Part shown: one piece after another, positions 23,495-32,434 of the stretch
How positions within the stretch are numbered: the first letter of the stretch is position 1
How the letters are laid out: every line of letters begins with the position of its first letter
Assembly (NCBI GenBank): GCA_017432565.1
Contig: JAFRIW010000047.1
Span: forward strand, 1-41,661
Direction of reading: 5' to 3'
Length of the DNA stretch: 41,661 nt
From: Lachnospiraceae bacterium
GTDB lineage: Bacteria > Bacillota > Clostridia > Lachnospirales > Lachnospiraceae
The notes under the pieces: generated by a model
Database searches by the model: none
What the model saw: only the letters and a program-made list of their open reading frames with translations
Told to the model about the DNA's origin: nothing
Program-made: the position numbers and the translations under genes

Positions 23495-25852
23495 TTACAG
23501 TTCCTTGAATTCCTTTACAATATATGCCCACGCGTCTTTCATATCTTCCGCTGTCCGGCCCTGAGATTCGAACAGGGTTCTGATCATTGTTCCGTCCCAG
23601 ATCTGTTTAAGTGTCCGGTCCGGCGCGTACTGAATCGGAACAGCTGCGACAAGCATGATGTCTGCCTGAATCGCCGTATTCATGATCTCAACCGCCTTCG
23701 GATTTGAAACAAGCTTTCCGATTCCGCTGATAACCGTCCATCCGAAAGGATCTCTGCAGCTGACCCGGATTTCCTTCTGAAGTCGGATATCTGCGGACGA
23801 GCTGCCGACACAGATTCCATATGTTCCCGGTTCCGTGATCCAGTCGGAAAGCGCCGTGCTGTAATGTGCCAGATCCTGCTTCGAAACCGTGAAAGTCACC
23901 TCTGCCGTCTCGCCCGGAGCAAGCCGGATCTTCTTAAAGCCTTTCAGTTCTTTCTCAGGCTTGTCAAAATCTGTCTTCGGGCTCGCAATATACAGCTGTA
24001 CCACTTCTGCTCCGAAGCACTCTCCGTCGTTGCGTACCTTTGCGGAAATTTCAATGGATTCCTGATCCACATCCGTATCCTTCACCTCAAGGTCCGAATA
24101 GGCAAAATGTGTATAACTCAGGCCATGTCCGAACGGGTAGAGCGGTTTGATTCCTCTTGCTTCATACCAGCGATAGCCGACGTAAATACCCTCTCCGTAC
24201 CAGACTTCTTTGTTCTCTCCGCCGTAATTCTTGAAGGCAGGCGTATCCTTATAATCCATCGGCCAGGTATCCGGCAGCTTTCCGGAAGGATTACAGAGTC
24301 CGAAAATTGCGTCGACGACCACCTTGCCGCCGGCCTGTCCCGCGAAGAACGGGCACAGAATTGCATTGCAGTCCGCCTCGTACTGCGTAATTGTGACCGG
24401 TCCGGAGGAATTGGTGATCAGTACCAGCTTCCCGCCTGCTGCCCTACAGTCAGTAATGGCCTTCTCCAGTGCGGCCCGGTCATCTGCATCCATATCCATA
24501 TTCGGACGGTCTGCGCCTTCCTGTCCGTCAGCGCCGACAACGGCGACAAACAGAGAAGCACCTTCCACAGACTCCTCAAAGGAAACATTTTCCGCTCCCA
24601 GAAGCTCAGCCGCCCTGTCATAAGGGTGTGTGACAAACATGGACGGAACCTTTCCGCTCCCCTCGGAATATGCGGTAAAGGTTTTGGCACGTTTTCCGTA
24701 AAACACAAGCTTTGTCACTGCGGGATCAGCGGGCAGGACGCCGTCGTTCTTCAGGAGAATCAACCCTTCCCGTGCGGCATTTTCCACAACCTGCGAAGCT
24801 TCTTCCAAACTGAATGTCTGCGGCCTTTCCGTGAGTTTTGCGCTCTTTACAATGACACGCAGAATTCGGCGGCAGGAGTCCTCCAGCTGCTCCAATGACA
24901 GTGTGCCGTCCTTCACGGCATCAATAATGCATTGAATGCCGCGCGGACCGGGCATCGTGAGATCCGTACCCGCATAGACAGACGGAACCTGCTCATAGGA
25001 TGCTCCCCAGTCGGAAATAACGCAGCCGTCAAAGCCCCATTCTTTTTTCAGAATATCGGTCAGCAGCCAGCGGTTCATGGCGCAGGACTCGCCGTTGATT
25101 TTGTTATAGGCACTCATAATCGCCATTGCGCCTGCATCCACGCATGCTTTAAAAGCCGGTAAATAAATCTCCCGCAGAGCGCGCTCCGGAATCTTCTCAT
25201 CAATTTCCAGTCTGTCCTGTTCCTGGGAATTCGCGGCAAAATGCTTCGGCTCCGCAATAACACCTTCCGCATTCAGATTTTTCACAACAGACTCCGCGAT
25301 GCGGCTGACCAGATACGGATCCTCGGAATAGCTCTCCGTCAGTCTGCCGCAGCAGGGATCCCTGTGTATATTGACATTCGGCGAAAGGATCAGATCGACG
25401 CCGAATTTGACAAACTCCTTCGCGACCTCCCGTGCGCAGGAGCCTGCGATCTCCGGGTCCCAGGTCGATGCCTGTGAAATGCCGGTGGGATAGCTGATAA
25501 TCGGTTTTAACGGAGATTCCTCCTGTCCGGCGGCTTTTGCTTCCACGGCCTTTTTCTGCAGCGCGCCGACTGCCACAAAGAGGCCGCCCATCGTGCTCAG
25601 CTTTTCTCTGTCAACCGGCTGTCCGATTTCCTCCAGCTGTTTTGCTGTCTCCTGATAGATTTTGTCGACAGCGTACTGAAATGTATTGACACCGTTGCAG
25701 CAGTCAATCATAAACAGCGACGGGATGCCATATTTTGCCATGGCCGCTGAGCTCATGGGCGAGCCGCCGATGACAAGTTCAGCCTTTTCCTCCAATGACA
25801 TTTCAGAGAGAATACTCTCAATTGATGCAAGGTCTGTAAGTTTTGCCGCCAT
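23495..25852 (-). CDS. Glycoside hydrolase family 3 beta-glycosidase
   Basis: A 785-residue retaining glycosidase (beta-glucosidase or beta-xylosidase type), cytosolic since no signal peptide is present. Domains: GH3 TIM barrel (about 20-310) with EPKHFAANSQ (201-210) and nucleophile D281 in CVISDWGA; an alpha/beta sandwich (about 370-580); and a fibronectin III-like domain (about 625-705, VVQLYIASP and ELKGFKKIRLAPGET). About 75 further residues follow. An insertion of roughly 50 residues (60-115) lengthens the early barrel. AGGAGGG precedes the ATG at 25852; longer readings run through the regulatory region. It is the first gene of an operon with the GPH symporter, opposite an AraC regulator. 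Confidence 0.92.
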   Translation of the reverse strand: MAAKLTDLASIESILSEMSLEEKAELVIGGSPMSSAAMAKYGIPSLFMIDCCNGVNTFQYAVDKIYQETAKQLEEIGQPVDREKLSTMGGLFVAVGALQKKAVEAKAAGQEESPLKPIISYPTGISQASTWDPEIAGSCAREVAKEFVKFGVDLILSPNVNIHRDPCCGRLTESYSEDPYLVSRIAESVVKNLNAEGVIAEPKHFAANSQEQDRLEIDEKIPERALREIYLPAFKACVDAGAMAIMSAYNKINGESCAMNRWLLTDILKKEWGFDGCVISDWGASYEQVPSVYAGTDLTMPGPRGIQCIIDAVKDGTLSLEQLEDSCRRILRVIVKSAKLTERPQTFSLEEASQVVENAAREGLILLKNDGVLPADPAVTKLVFYGKRAKTFTAYSEGSGKVPSMFVTHPYDRAAELLGAENVSFEESVEGASLFVAVVGADGQEGADRPNMDMDADDRAALEKAITDCRAAGGKLVLITNSSGPVTITQYEADCNAILCPFFAGQAGGKVVVDAIFGLCNPSGKLPDTWPMDYKDTPAFKNYGGENKEVWYGEGIYVGYRWYEARGIKPLYPFGHGLSYTHFAYSDLEVKDTDVDQESIEISAKVRNDGECFGAEVVQLYIASPKTDFDKPEKELKGFKKIRLAPGETAEVTFTVSKQDLAHYSTALSDWITEPGTYGICVGSSSADIRLQKEIRVSCRDPFGWTVISGIGKLVSNPKAVEIMNTAIQADIMLVAAVPIQYAPDRTLKQIWDGTMIRTLFESQGRTAEDMKDAWAYIVKEFKEL

Positions 25853-25925
25853 TAAAATGCCCTCCTCAGAATGATGTGCATTGTGTTGTTCTATGGGGAT
25901 TGTAAGTGGACGGCGCAGGCCTTTC

Positions 25926-25966
25926 ATATCAGAATTTTGATTATATGAACAGTTTTCTGATATAAT
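25926..25966. promoter_or_regulatory. Divergent GH3/araC control region with 9-bp inverted repeat
   Basis: ATATCAGAA (25926-25934) and TTCTGATAT (25955-25963) are perfect inverted arms 20 bases apart. The plus-strand promoter TTGATT (25937-25942), 18 bases, TATAAT (25961-25966) lies across them, and a minus-strand TATAAT (25940-25945) faces GH3. The likely binding site of the adjacent AraC protein is here, and it could repress its own gene while acting on GH3. Confidence 0.65.
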
Positions 25967-26025
25967 TTTGAGGAACAGAAAAGAGACTCCTGACAGCTCC
26001 GGCCAGAAAGAGGAGGGCATATTCC

Positions 26026-26820
26026 ATGGCTGAATCTAAAATTATCCTTTCCGGCGATTATCTGAAGAAATATGTGCGGCAGTTTGAGAAACGTTATTCA
26101 GCGACGGTTTTCGAGCGGCAGGAATCCGGTTACATTCACAACACAGTGGAATGGGGCAGCTGGGTATACGAGTGCCTGAAAAAAAATGATTCCGAAGCTC
26201 TGATTGACGCGTTGAATTCTGTCAGTGAAAGATACAAGCCCGGACGCCTCTCCCGCGAGACCCTCCGCTCCAGCAAAAATCTGGTGATCAGTCTGATTGC
26301 AACCATGAGCAATATGGCCGCGAAGGAACGCATTGTCGATAATGAACTGGCGCTGACCGCCGCAGACGTCTGCATCATGATGTGCGAAGAAACAACAAAT
26401 CACGAAGATCTGCTCAAGAACGCCTATGCCGGCCTTCTGAAAATCAGTGATCTGATGGCAGAATACCGGGAGAGAGAATTTCACCCGCTCGTGCGACAGG
26501 CGAAAGAATACATTTATAAACACCTGCACGAGGAAATCCGTGTGCAGGATATCGCCGCAAGTCTCGGTGTGAGCCCCGAGCATTTATCCAGAACTTTTCA
26601 TAAGGCTGAGGGGATCACGCTGAAAAAGCACATTCTCAACGAACGTATTCTCCGGGCGCGCAACATGCTTCGCTTCAGTGATCTGAAGGTATCGGAGATT
26701 GCACGTTACCTTGCTTTTTCCTCACAGAGTCATTTCGCGGATATTTTCCGCCGGGAGACAGGAAAAACCCCGTCGGAGTATCGGCGGGATTTCTCGGATG
26801 AATATATAAGCAGAATCTGA
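26026..26820 (+). CDS. AraC-family transcriptional regulator
   Basis: A 264-residue DNA-binding protein. The C-terminal AraC/XylS domain (about 165-262) has two helix-turn-helix units: VQDIAASLGVSPEHLSRTFH and VSEIARYLAFSSQSHFADIFRRETGKTPSEYR. The N-terminal 150 residues are helical and resemble the ligand or signal region seen in other Clostridia AraC proteins next to glycoside operons; no cupin motif is obvious. AGGAGGG is eight bases before the ATG at 26026. It diverges from the GH3-symporter operon and most likely controls it through the inverted repeat between them. Confidence 0.9.
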   Translation: MAESKIILSGDYLKKYVRQFEKRYSATVFERQESGYIHNTVEWGSWVYECLKKNDSEALIDALNSVSERYKPGRLSRETLRSSKNLVISLIATMSNMAAKERIVDNELALTAADVCIMMCEETTNHEDLLKNAYAGLLKISDLMAEYREREFHPLVRQAKEYIYKHLHEEIRVQDIAASLGVSPEHLSRTFHKAEGITLKKHILNERILRARNMLRFSDLKVSEIARYLAFSSQSHFADIFRRETGKTPSEYRRDFSDEYISRI

Positions 26821-26862
26821 ATTGTTCCTGCAGTCTGCCTCCTCCGGGCAGCTGCTGATTGC

Positions 26863-27738
26863 TCAGGCCTTCTCCCAGAGCTCGTGGATATAATCGTAGC
26901 AGTACTGCAGCTTTTCGAGCGTGGGCATTTCGTTATTGAAGTCCTCGACGGAGATGGTGCCGTCGTAGCCGGTCTGCTTCAGCTCATGCATGAACTGCTT
27001 CAGATCGGCGGTTCCTTCCTTCAGCGGCGCCCAGATGCGCTCCCACTTCACAGCGCCCAGCTCATCCCGCTCTCCGGGAGCCATCTTCGCGTTCTTGATG
27101 TGGACATGATCCACGTAACTGCCGAGAATCTGGAAGACCTTCCGATAATTCTCAAAGCCCTCATAGACCATGTTGCCGGGATCGACAATAATGCCGATAT
27201 ACTGCGGGTCAAAACCCTCCAGCAGCCGGATGGCTGCGCTGGCGGAGGAAAAGATGTTGTCGTGGTGAATCTCAAAGACTACCTTGACGCCGTGTTCTTT
27301 CGCGAGCTGCTCAATCGTCCCGATGTTTTTCCGGGTCTTCTTTACCAGCTCCGGATAAGATTCCTGATCCTCCGCGTAGGTAAAGGAAGGTGTGAACACG
27401 CGGACGCGCCTGACGCCAGCACTCTGTGCTGCCCGAAGTACGGGTTTCAGCGCTTCGGTCTGATCCGGCCGCAGATAGGTCGTGAATCCGAAAATCTCAA
27501 GACCCGCGTCGTCGCACATTTTCCGGATGGATCCGGCTGTCTCTTCGATCGTCGCAATGTCGACGGTGCTCCGGTTCCAGCTCCAGTACCGGGTCTCATA
27601 CACAACGTTCTCCGGCTTCTTCTCCGGGATGGTCTGTACTCTCCACTCCACGCCGTCGTAGCCGATTTTCTTCAGAATATCCACTGTTTCCTGCAGATCG
27701 TATTCCGGCATACTCACTGAAAAAACGCCCAGCTTCAT
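26863..27738 (-). CDS. Sugar phosphate isomerase/epimerase-like TIM-barrel protein
   Basis: A 291-residue protein of the xylose-isomerase-like AP-endonuclease 2 superfamily, whose members isomerise or epimerise sugars or inositol derivatives with a divalent metal. Metal-ligand candidates sit in the usual places: VVFEIHHDN (about 154-162), IIVDPGNM (about 184-191), DHVHIKNAK (about 209-217) and SVEDFN near 268. IGYDGVEWR at 26-34 is the first strand signature. The ATG overlaps the TGA of the upstream CmpB-type gene (ATGA), with AAGGAGAA inside that gene, so the two are translated together. Substrate unknown. Confidence 0.87.
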   Translation of the reverse strand: MKLGVFSVSMPEYDLQETVDILKKIGYDGVEWRVQTIPEKKPENVVYETRYWSWNRSTVDIATIEETAGSIRKMCDDAGLEIFGFTTYLRPDQTEALKPVLRAAQSAGVRRVRVFTPSFTYAEDQESYPELVKKTRKNIGTIEQLAKEHGVKVVFEIHHDNIFSSASAAIRLLEGFDPQYIGIIVDPGNMVYEGFENYRKVFQILGSYVDHVHIKNAKMAPGERDELGAVKWERIWAPLKEGTADLKQFMHELKQTGYDGTISVEDFNNEMPTLEKLQYCYDYIHELWEKA

Positions 27739-28601
27739 AGATTTTCTCCTTCCCTGATTGAATCAATATGCTCCTGATAATCGCGGTGCTTCATCTCCGG
27801 GAAAGCCTTCAGCAGACGTCTGGTGCCGAAGACAGAACCGGTCTGTGCAATCTCTTTCTTCTTGGCCTCGATGCGGTTCTGCCGTTCCTGCTGTGCTTCC
27901 TCCGACTTTTCTTTTGCCTTTTCCACTTCCTGTGTGACCTTGATTGTCTCGCCGCCAAGCTTATTGCTGAGCGCATCGCTGGGCTTCTTCAGCTCCTGCT
28001 GCAGCTTGTCCAGCTCTGTAAGCTTTTTGTTCAGTCCTGCGACAATGCTGACGGTCACGATCAGATCCACCAGAAGGATGGCATAGAGAACTGCAAGTAT
28101 ATACCATCCGTAGTGTTCCGGAATTCTGCTTTTCGGTGCGTGTTCGAGGGCTGGCTGCAGCACACGCACAACCAGCAGGATCACAGCGCCCCAGATCAGG
28201 CTGAACCGGAGGCAAATATAACCATTGAGATTGAAAGGTTCATTGCTGTAGTCCCACCATCTTGCATGGAACAGCACGTCCAGCAGCCACCCGGCGATCA
28301 GCTCCACGGCTGTCGCCAGAAAAACACCCGCGGCAAAGACCACCAGAATGCTCTTAAAATCATTGCTCTCCTGCAATACACTCGCCGGCAGGCCCACTTT
28401 TGCCAGAATATCCGATTTGGTCAGGGAAAACACTGCCAGCACACCGAATCCGTAGACCGGACAGACCGGGCCGCACAGAAAGCCCCTGTTGATGATTTTG
28501 CCCCGCTTGACGGCCTGATAAACTACCTCCAGACACCAGCCAAAGAAGGAATACATCAGGAAATTCCAGCAAATTTCATAATAGGTCATACCTGCAATCA
28601 T
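27735..28601 (-). CDS. CmpB-type putative ABC-transporter permease (PF06541)
   Basis: A 288-residue membrane protein. The N-terminus is the family hallmark: FLMYSFFGWCLEVVYQAVKRGKIINRGFLCGPVCPVYGFG, split over residues about 14-55 and noted here only by its parts YSFFGWCLEV and NRGFLCGPVCPVYGFG. About five hydrophobic helices lie within 1-200, followed by a charged, Lys/Glu/Gln-rich coiled-coil tail (200-260). PF06541 members are called 'putative ABC transporter type IV' but lack experimental roles. It is coupled to the isomerase-like gene by a four-base overlap. A terminator just upstream separates it from gntP. Confidence 0.85.
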   Translation of the reverse strand: MIAGMTYYEICWNFLMYSFFGWCLEVVYQAVKRGKIINRGFLCGPVCPVYGFGVLAVFSLTKSDILAKVGLPASVLQESNDFKSILVVFAAGVFLATAVELIAGWLLDVLFHARWWDYSNEPFNLNGYICLRFSLIWGAVILLVVRVLQPALEHAPKSRIPEHYGWYILAVLYAILLVDLIVTVSIVAGLNKKLTELDKLQQELKKPSDALSNKLGGETIKVTQEVEKAKEKSEEAQQERQNRIEAKKKEIAQTGSVFGTRRLLKAFPEMKHRDYQEHIDSIREGENL

Positions 28602-28681
28602 TTTTTTAACATCCTCTGCTTTCTGATTGACTGGTTTTTATTTTACATCCGACACCCGGTAAAAAAAACCGATTTGTCCGC

Positions 28682-28714
28682 AAAAAAAGGCTGCGGAGAA
28701 AGTCCACAGCCTTT
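28682..28714 (-). terminator. Rho-independent terminator of the glycerate operon
   Basis: On the minus strand a 12-bp stem (AAAGGCTGTGGA with TCCGCAGCCTTT, one G-U pair) closes a five-base loop and is followed by seven Ts. It lies 23 bases after the gntP stop. Confidence 0.9.
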
Positions 28715-28736
28715 CTGTCTTTTATTCCGTTTACTC

Positions 28737-29996
28737 TTACCCGAAAATCAGAAACATGATAACGCTCAGCAGCGTGGCTGTCAGACCGACACATGCCTCG
28801 AAGGGAATCAGCTTCATTCTGTCGCTGATGCTCATGTTGACACTGCCGCCGGTCGCATGGAAGAAAGATCCATGCGGAAGGGAGTCCACAACCGTCGCAC
28901 CGGCGTGTATCATGGCGCCTGCTGCCAGAGCGGGAACACCCTGTGTAATCAGTGTCGGCGCAAAAGTCTGAGCGGCAATGGTCGCACCGGCCGTGGTGGA
29001 AGCTGTCGCTCCGGCCATCAGGATGCCGGCCAGCGGTGCCAGCACAAAGGCAGGCATATTCATTTTCTCAAGCAGTGCAATCACATCATACTGAAGTGCG
29101 GAAGCCTTAATGATACCGGCAATGGTGCCCGTACCGATGAGCAGAACGGAAACGCCCACAACTTTGGACAGTCCGAACTCTGTGATGGAAACAACATCTC
29201 TGATTCTTCCTGTGGCCAGCATGCACGCAAGGCCTCCGACCGGCAGCGCAATCAGCGGATCAATGGAAATTCCCGCAATGGGACGCAGTGCCAGCAGAAT
29301 AATAACTGCCAGAGGGCCGATCACAGCCTGCAGGAAACCAGGAAGAGAAGCAGAGCTGGTCTCAATATCACTCTGCACAACCTCAAGTCCGTTTTTCTTT
29401 CCGGACAGAAAGGAAGCCAGCAGAATTGCCATCGCCAGGGCGCAAAGCGAAGGGACGATATTCTTGAACATCAGGGAAGTCAGATCCACGCCGAAAGCCT
29501 CAGAAGTCGCAATGGTGTTGGGGTTGGGCGAAATAATATTGCCCGCCTTGCCGCCACCGATCATGGCCAGCAAGAGGCTCTGCTTGTTCAGTCTGGCGCG
29601 TTTGCCGATCGCCAGGGCAATCGGCGCCACCGTAATAACAGAGATATCAACGAACACACCCACGGCGCAGATAATCATCGTCGCGATTGCGATCGCAGCC
29701 AGCGCCAGTCTCTCACCCATTTTATCCACGATGGTCTCCGCAATTTTCTGCGCGGAACCGGTCCGGATCAGTGCTCCGGCAAGAATACCGGATGTCATGA
29801 TGCGCAGGACCGAGGACATCATGCTCTGTGATCCGCTGACCATGGTGTCAACCGTTGTTGTCAATCCGCCCCCGCCGATGATGCCGCCAACCAGTGCTCC
29901 GAGTATCAGACTGTAGGCGGGATGTACCTTGCGAATGATCAGTATGATGGCAATTACAAGGCCTGCAATCGCCCCTAAAGTTGTAAAGCTGTACAT
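28737..29996 (-). CDS. GntP-family permease, probable glycerate or related acid transporter
   Basis: A 419-residue, 12-13-helix permease of the gluconate:H+ symporter family. Features: Gly-rich GALVGGIIGGGG near 35-47, AMIGGGKAGNIISPNPNTIA (about 144-163), the family signature around the first reentrant loop, and AGATASTTAGATIAAQTF (about 319-336). GntP members carry gluconate, fructuronate, serine or glycerate. Here it lies 18 bases after a glycerate kinase gene and opposite CdaR, so D-glycerate (or a sugar acid that yields it) is the likely cargo. The operon ends in a strong terminator. Confidence 0.9.
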   Translation of the reverse strand: MYSFTTLGAIAGLVIAIILIIRKVHPAYSLILGALVGGIIGGGGLTTTVDTMVSGSQSMMSSVLRIMTSGILAGALIRTGSAQKIAETIVDKMGERLALAAIAIATMIICAVGVFVDISVITVAPIALAIGKRARLNKQSLLLAMIGGGKAGNIISPNPNTIATSEAFGVDLTSLMFKNIVPSLCALAMAILLASFLSGKKNGLEVVQSDIETSSASLPGFLQAVIGPLAVIILLALRPIAGISIDPLIALPVGGLACMLATGRIRDVVSITEFGLSKVVGVSVLLIGTGTIAGIIKASALQYDVIALLEKMNMPAFVLAPLAGILMAGATASTTAGATIAAQTFAPTLITQGVPALAAGAMIHAGATVVDSLPHGSFFHATGGSVNMSISDRMKLIPFEACVGLTATLLSVIMFLIFG

Positions 29997-30014
29997 TTCA
30001 GATTGAACCCCCTC

Positions 30015-31157
30015 TTATTTCTTCAGATCCATTCCTGCCTTGATAAAGCGGAACATGCGCACTGCCCCCAGATAGTAAAGCTCTTCTGCGCGGCCAAGCG
30101 CTTCTTCCAGCGGCATAGGAGCGTCCACCGTAGTCATCAGGGATGCAATGCCGTGATTAAAAATCTGTGCGGCGTCCCGGCCGAGCGAACCGGAAAGGCC
30201 TACTGCAATAACTCCCTTTCTCTCAGCGCGCTCCCCGACTCCCTGCATCACTTTGCCGAAGCAGCTCTGCCAATCCGTGCGGCCTTCACCGGTCACCACC
30301 AGGTCTGTGCCCTCCAGGCGCTTGTCAAAATCAATCAGATCCAGCACTGTGTCGATGCCTGACTTCATCTCGCCGCCCAGGAAGACCATCAGCGCCGTGC
30401 CCAGACCGCCGGCCGCGCCCGCACCTTGGATTGCATCCGGATCGATCCCGAACTGTCTGCGGATCACATCGCGGTAGTTCACCATACCGGCTTCCAATCG
30501 CTCCTGAATCTCCGGCGTTGCACCCTTCTGAGCTCCGAAGGTCCACGTCGCACCGGCCGGACCGCACAGCGGATTGGTCACATCACACATGACCGTAATT
30601 TTGCTGAGCGAAATGCGATGGTCCAGGTTCGAGACATCGATCGCGCTGACTTTCTCCAGATCCTCGCCACGGCCTTCCAGTTCACGGCCTTCACTGTCCA
30701 GGAAGCGGACGCCCAGCGCCCGGGCACAGCCCATACCGCCGTCATTGGTGGCACTGCCGCCGATCGCGATGGAAATGTCCGTGAAGCCCTGATCCAGCGC
30801 ATGTCGGATCAGCTCACCTGTGCCGTAGCTGGTGGCATACAGCGGGTTGCGCTTTTCAATCGGAACCAGCGGAAGTCCGGAAGCTGCGGCCATCTCAAGG
30901 ACCGCCCGACGCTCATCCAGCCTGCCGTAGCGGGCAGTAATCTTCTCCATCATCGGTCCGCAGACTTCGGCAGTGATCCACTCACCGTTTTCCGCTGCCA
31001 CAACCGCATCTGTAGTGCCTTCGCCGCCGTCCGCCACCGGAACGCCGCTGTACTCGATTTCTCCAAAGACCTCTTCAGCGGCCTTCGCCAACAGCCGAAC
31101 CGTCTGCTCACTGGAGAGTGTCCCTTTAAAAGAATCCGAAGCAAACAGAAATCTCAT
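30015..31157 (-). CDS. glxK: Glycerate kinase (GarK/GlxK family)
   Basis: A 380-residue cytosolic kinase that phosphorylates D-glycerate, usually to 2-phosphoglycerate, feeding lower glycolysis. Family landmarks: FASDSFKGTLSS at 5-16, VPVADGGEGT at 39-48 (substrate/phosphate site), GSATNDGGMGCARALG near 129-144, GAGAAGGLG around 240-248, and VTGEGRTDWQS near 288-298. Length and ends are normal. It is the first gene of the minus-strand operon with gntP and faces the cdaR-like regulator across 164 bases. The symbol reflects the family and not an experimental ortholog assignment; garK would be equally valid. Confidence 0.9.
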   Translation of the reverse strand: MRFLFASDSFKGTLSSEQTVRLLAKAAEEVFGEIEYSGVPVADGGEGTTDAVVAAENGEWITAEVCGPMMEKITARYGRLDERRAVLEMAAASGLPLVPIEKRNPLYATSYGTGELIRHALDQGFTDISIAIGGSATNDGGMGCARALGVRFLDSEGRELEGRGEDLEKVSAIDVSNLDHRISLSKITVMCDVTNPLCGPAGATWTFGAQKGATPEIQERLEAGMVNYRDVIRRQFGIDPDAIQGAGAAGGLGTALMVFLGGEMKSGIDTVLDLIDFDKRLEGTDLVVTGEGRTDWQSCFGKVMQGVGERAERKGVIAVGLSGSLGRDAAQIFNHGIASLMTTVDAPMPLEEALGRAEELYYLGAVRMFRFIKAGMDLKK

Positions 31158-31236
31158 GATTTAACCCCCTTCTGAATGTTGAGTTGATGCTTCTTACTGT
31201 ATTAAATGTAGCATTTTTCATCTGGATGAGATATGT

Positions 31237-31265
31237 TATATAAAACAAGTATGGTGCTTTATATA
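31237..31265. promoter_or_regulatory. Candidate CdaR operator between glycerate kinase and cdaR
   Basis: TATATAAA (31237-31244) and TTTATATA (31258-31265) are perfect 8-bp inverted arms with 13 bases between. The region 31158-31321 is A/T-rich and carries the promoters of both divergent genes, although I cannot fix their -35/-10 elements with confidence. Confidence 0.45.
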
Positions 31266-31321
31266 GCCCGTTTTATGTTTTTTCTGACATATCCTGTTTT
31301 CAGATTAAGGAGGCCCGGATC

Positions 31322-32419
31322 ATGCCTGCTCATATTCGCAATCAACTGGCGCAGCAAATCGTTGATACTCTGAAAACCATCTGCAGTCATGACATCAATT
31401 TTATAGACATTCAGGGACGTATCACTGCGAGTACTGATTCACAGCGGGTGGGAGAATACCACGCCGGCGGCCGGGAGGCTGCCGCAAGCGGAGAAATTGT
31501 CATTATTGACAGCGACGATCCGCAGCGCGGCGTGCGCCACGGCATCAACATGCCGATCCGTTTTCACGGAAGTACGGTGGCGGTAATCGGTATAACGGGA
31601 AAGCCGGACGAGATACAGAAGTACGCCAATCTGGCCCAGCGGCTGACACTTCTGCTGCTCCGGGAACATGAGCTTGATTCCAGAAATTATGATACCCGGA
31701 CGCAGACAGGTTATCTGGTCCGGGCGCTGACTGAACATGAAGCAGTAGATCCGGCATTTCTTTCGGAAGTGTTGGAACGAAACGGATTAGCTGACAGAGC
31801 GGATCAATGGCGGACCATCGTCATACAGCTTCTGGAGAAGCACGCACATCCCCTCTCGGCAATTGAAGCGGCCGCACAGGATCTGACACGGCGGCTCGGA
31901 AACTGTCTGTCCGCCTACCGCTTTCCGAATGAGTACATCATCATCGTCCGGGAACAGGACAGTACCCGCTGGGAACAGGCTCTGCAGAAGCTGACCGCCG
32001 AGTGGCCGGAAGATATCCGGGCTGGCATCGGCTCCTCAAGGCGCCTGTCGCGTCAGGATCTTTCCTTTCAGGCAGCACGGCTGGCAATCCAAAGCCTGGA
32101 GGCAGATGCGAATTTTGCCTCTTATGAATCCATACGTCTGGAAATTCTTCTGGGAAATGTCTCAGAAGCGGCGGCGGATGCTTATCTGAAAAAGTGCCTG
32201 AAGGGACTGGATCAGGCAGACAGAGAACTGCTGAATCTGTATTTTGCCAGTGAAATGTCTCTCAAGCAGACGGCTGAGCGTGGATTCCTGCACGTCAACA
32301 CACTGCAATACCGGCTGAACCGGATCCGGGAGCGGTGCGGTCTCGACCCCAGACGCTTCCGGGAGGCTTCTCTGCTCTATACGGCACTGCGTGTGGAGGC
32401 GATGCGAAAGCAACTCTGA
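31322..32419 (+). CDS. cdaR: CdaR-family sugar-diacid regulator
   Basis: A 365-residue transcriptional regulator. The N-terminal 130 residues are the sugar-diacid recognition domain (AQQIVDTLKTICSHDINFID, then GRITASTDSQRVGEYH and INMPIRFHGSTVAVIGITG). The C-terminal 60 residues are a PucR/CdaR-type helix-turn-helix (SLKQTAERGFLHVNTLQYRLNRI at about 315-337). In Escherichia coli, CdaR activates glucarate, galactarate and glycerate genes in response to glycerate. Divergent placement next to glycerate kinase and GntP supports the same logic here. AAGGAGG at 31307-31313 precedes the ATG by eight bases. Confidence 0.88.
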   Translation: MPAHIRNQLAQQIVDTLKTICSHDINFIDIQGRITASTDSQRVGEYHAGGREAAASGEIVIIDSDDPQRGVRHGINMPIRFHGSTVAVIGITGKPDEIQKYANLAQRLTLLLLREHELDSRNYDTRTQTGYLVRALTEHEAVDPAFLSEVLERNGLADRADQWRTIVIQLLEKHAHPLSAIEAAAQDLTRRLGNCLSAYRFPNEYIIIVREQDSTRWEQALQKLTAEWPEDIRAGIGSSRRLSRQDLSFQAARLAIQSLEADANFASYESIRLEILLGNVSEAAADAYLKKCLKGLDQADRELLNLYFASEMSLKQTAERGFLHVNTLQYRLNRIRERCGLDPRRFREASLLYTALRVEAMRKQL

Positions 32420-32434
32420 CTGCCCGGACAGACT

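Noticed and set aside
25853..26020. N-terminal extension of the GH3 frame across the control region
   Set aside because: It runs through the divergent promoters and inverted repeat; AGGAGGG precedes the ATG at 25852.
27768..29831. 687-residue open frame antisense to the CmpB, terminator and GntP region
   Set aside because: It crosses three real genes and a terminator; composition (His, Asn, Gln, Cys-rich) is that of a shadow frame.
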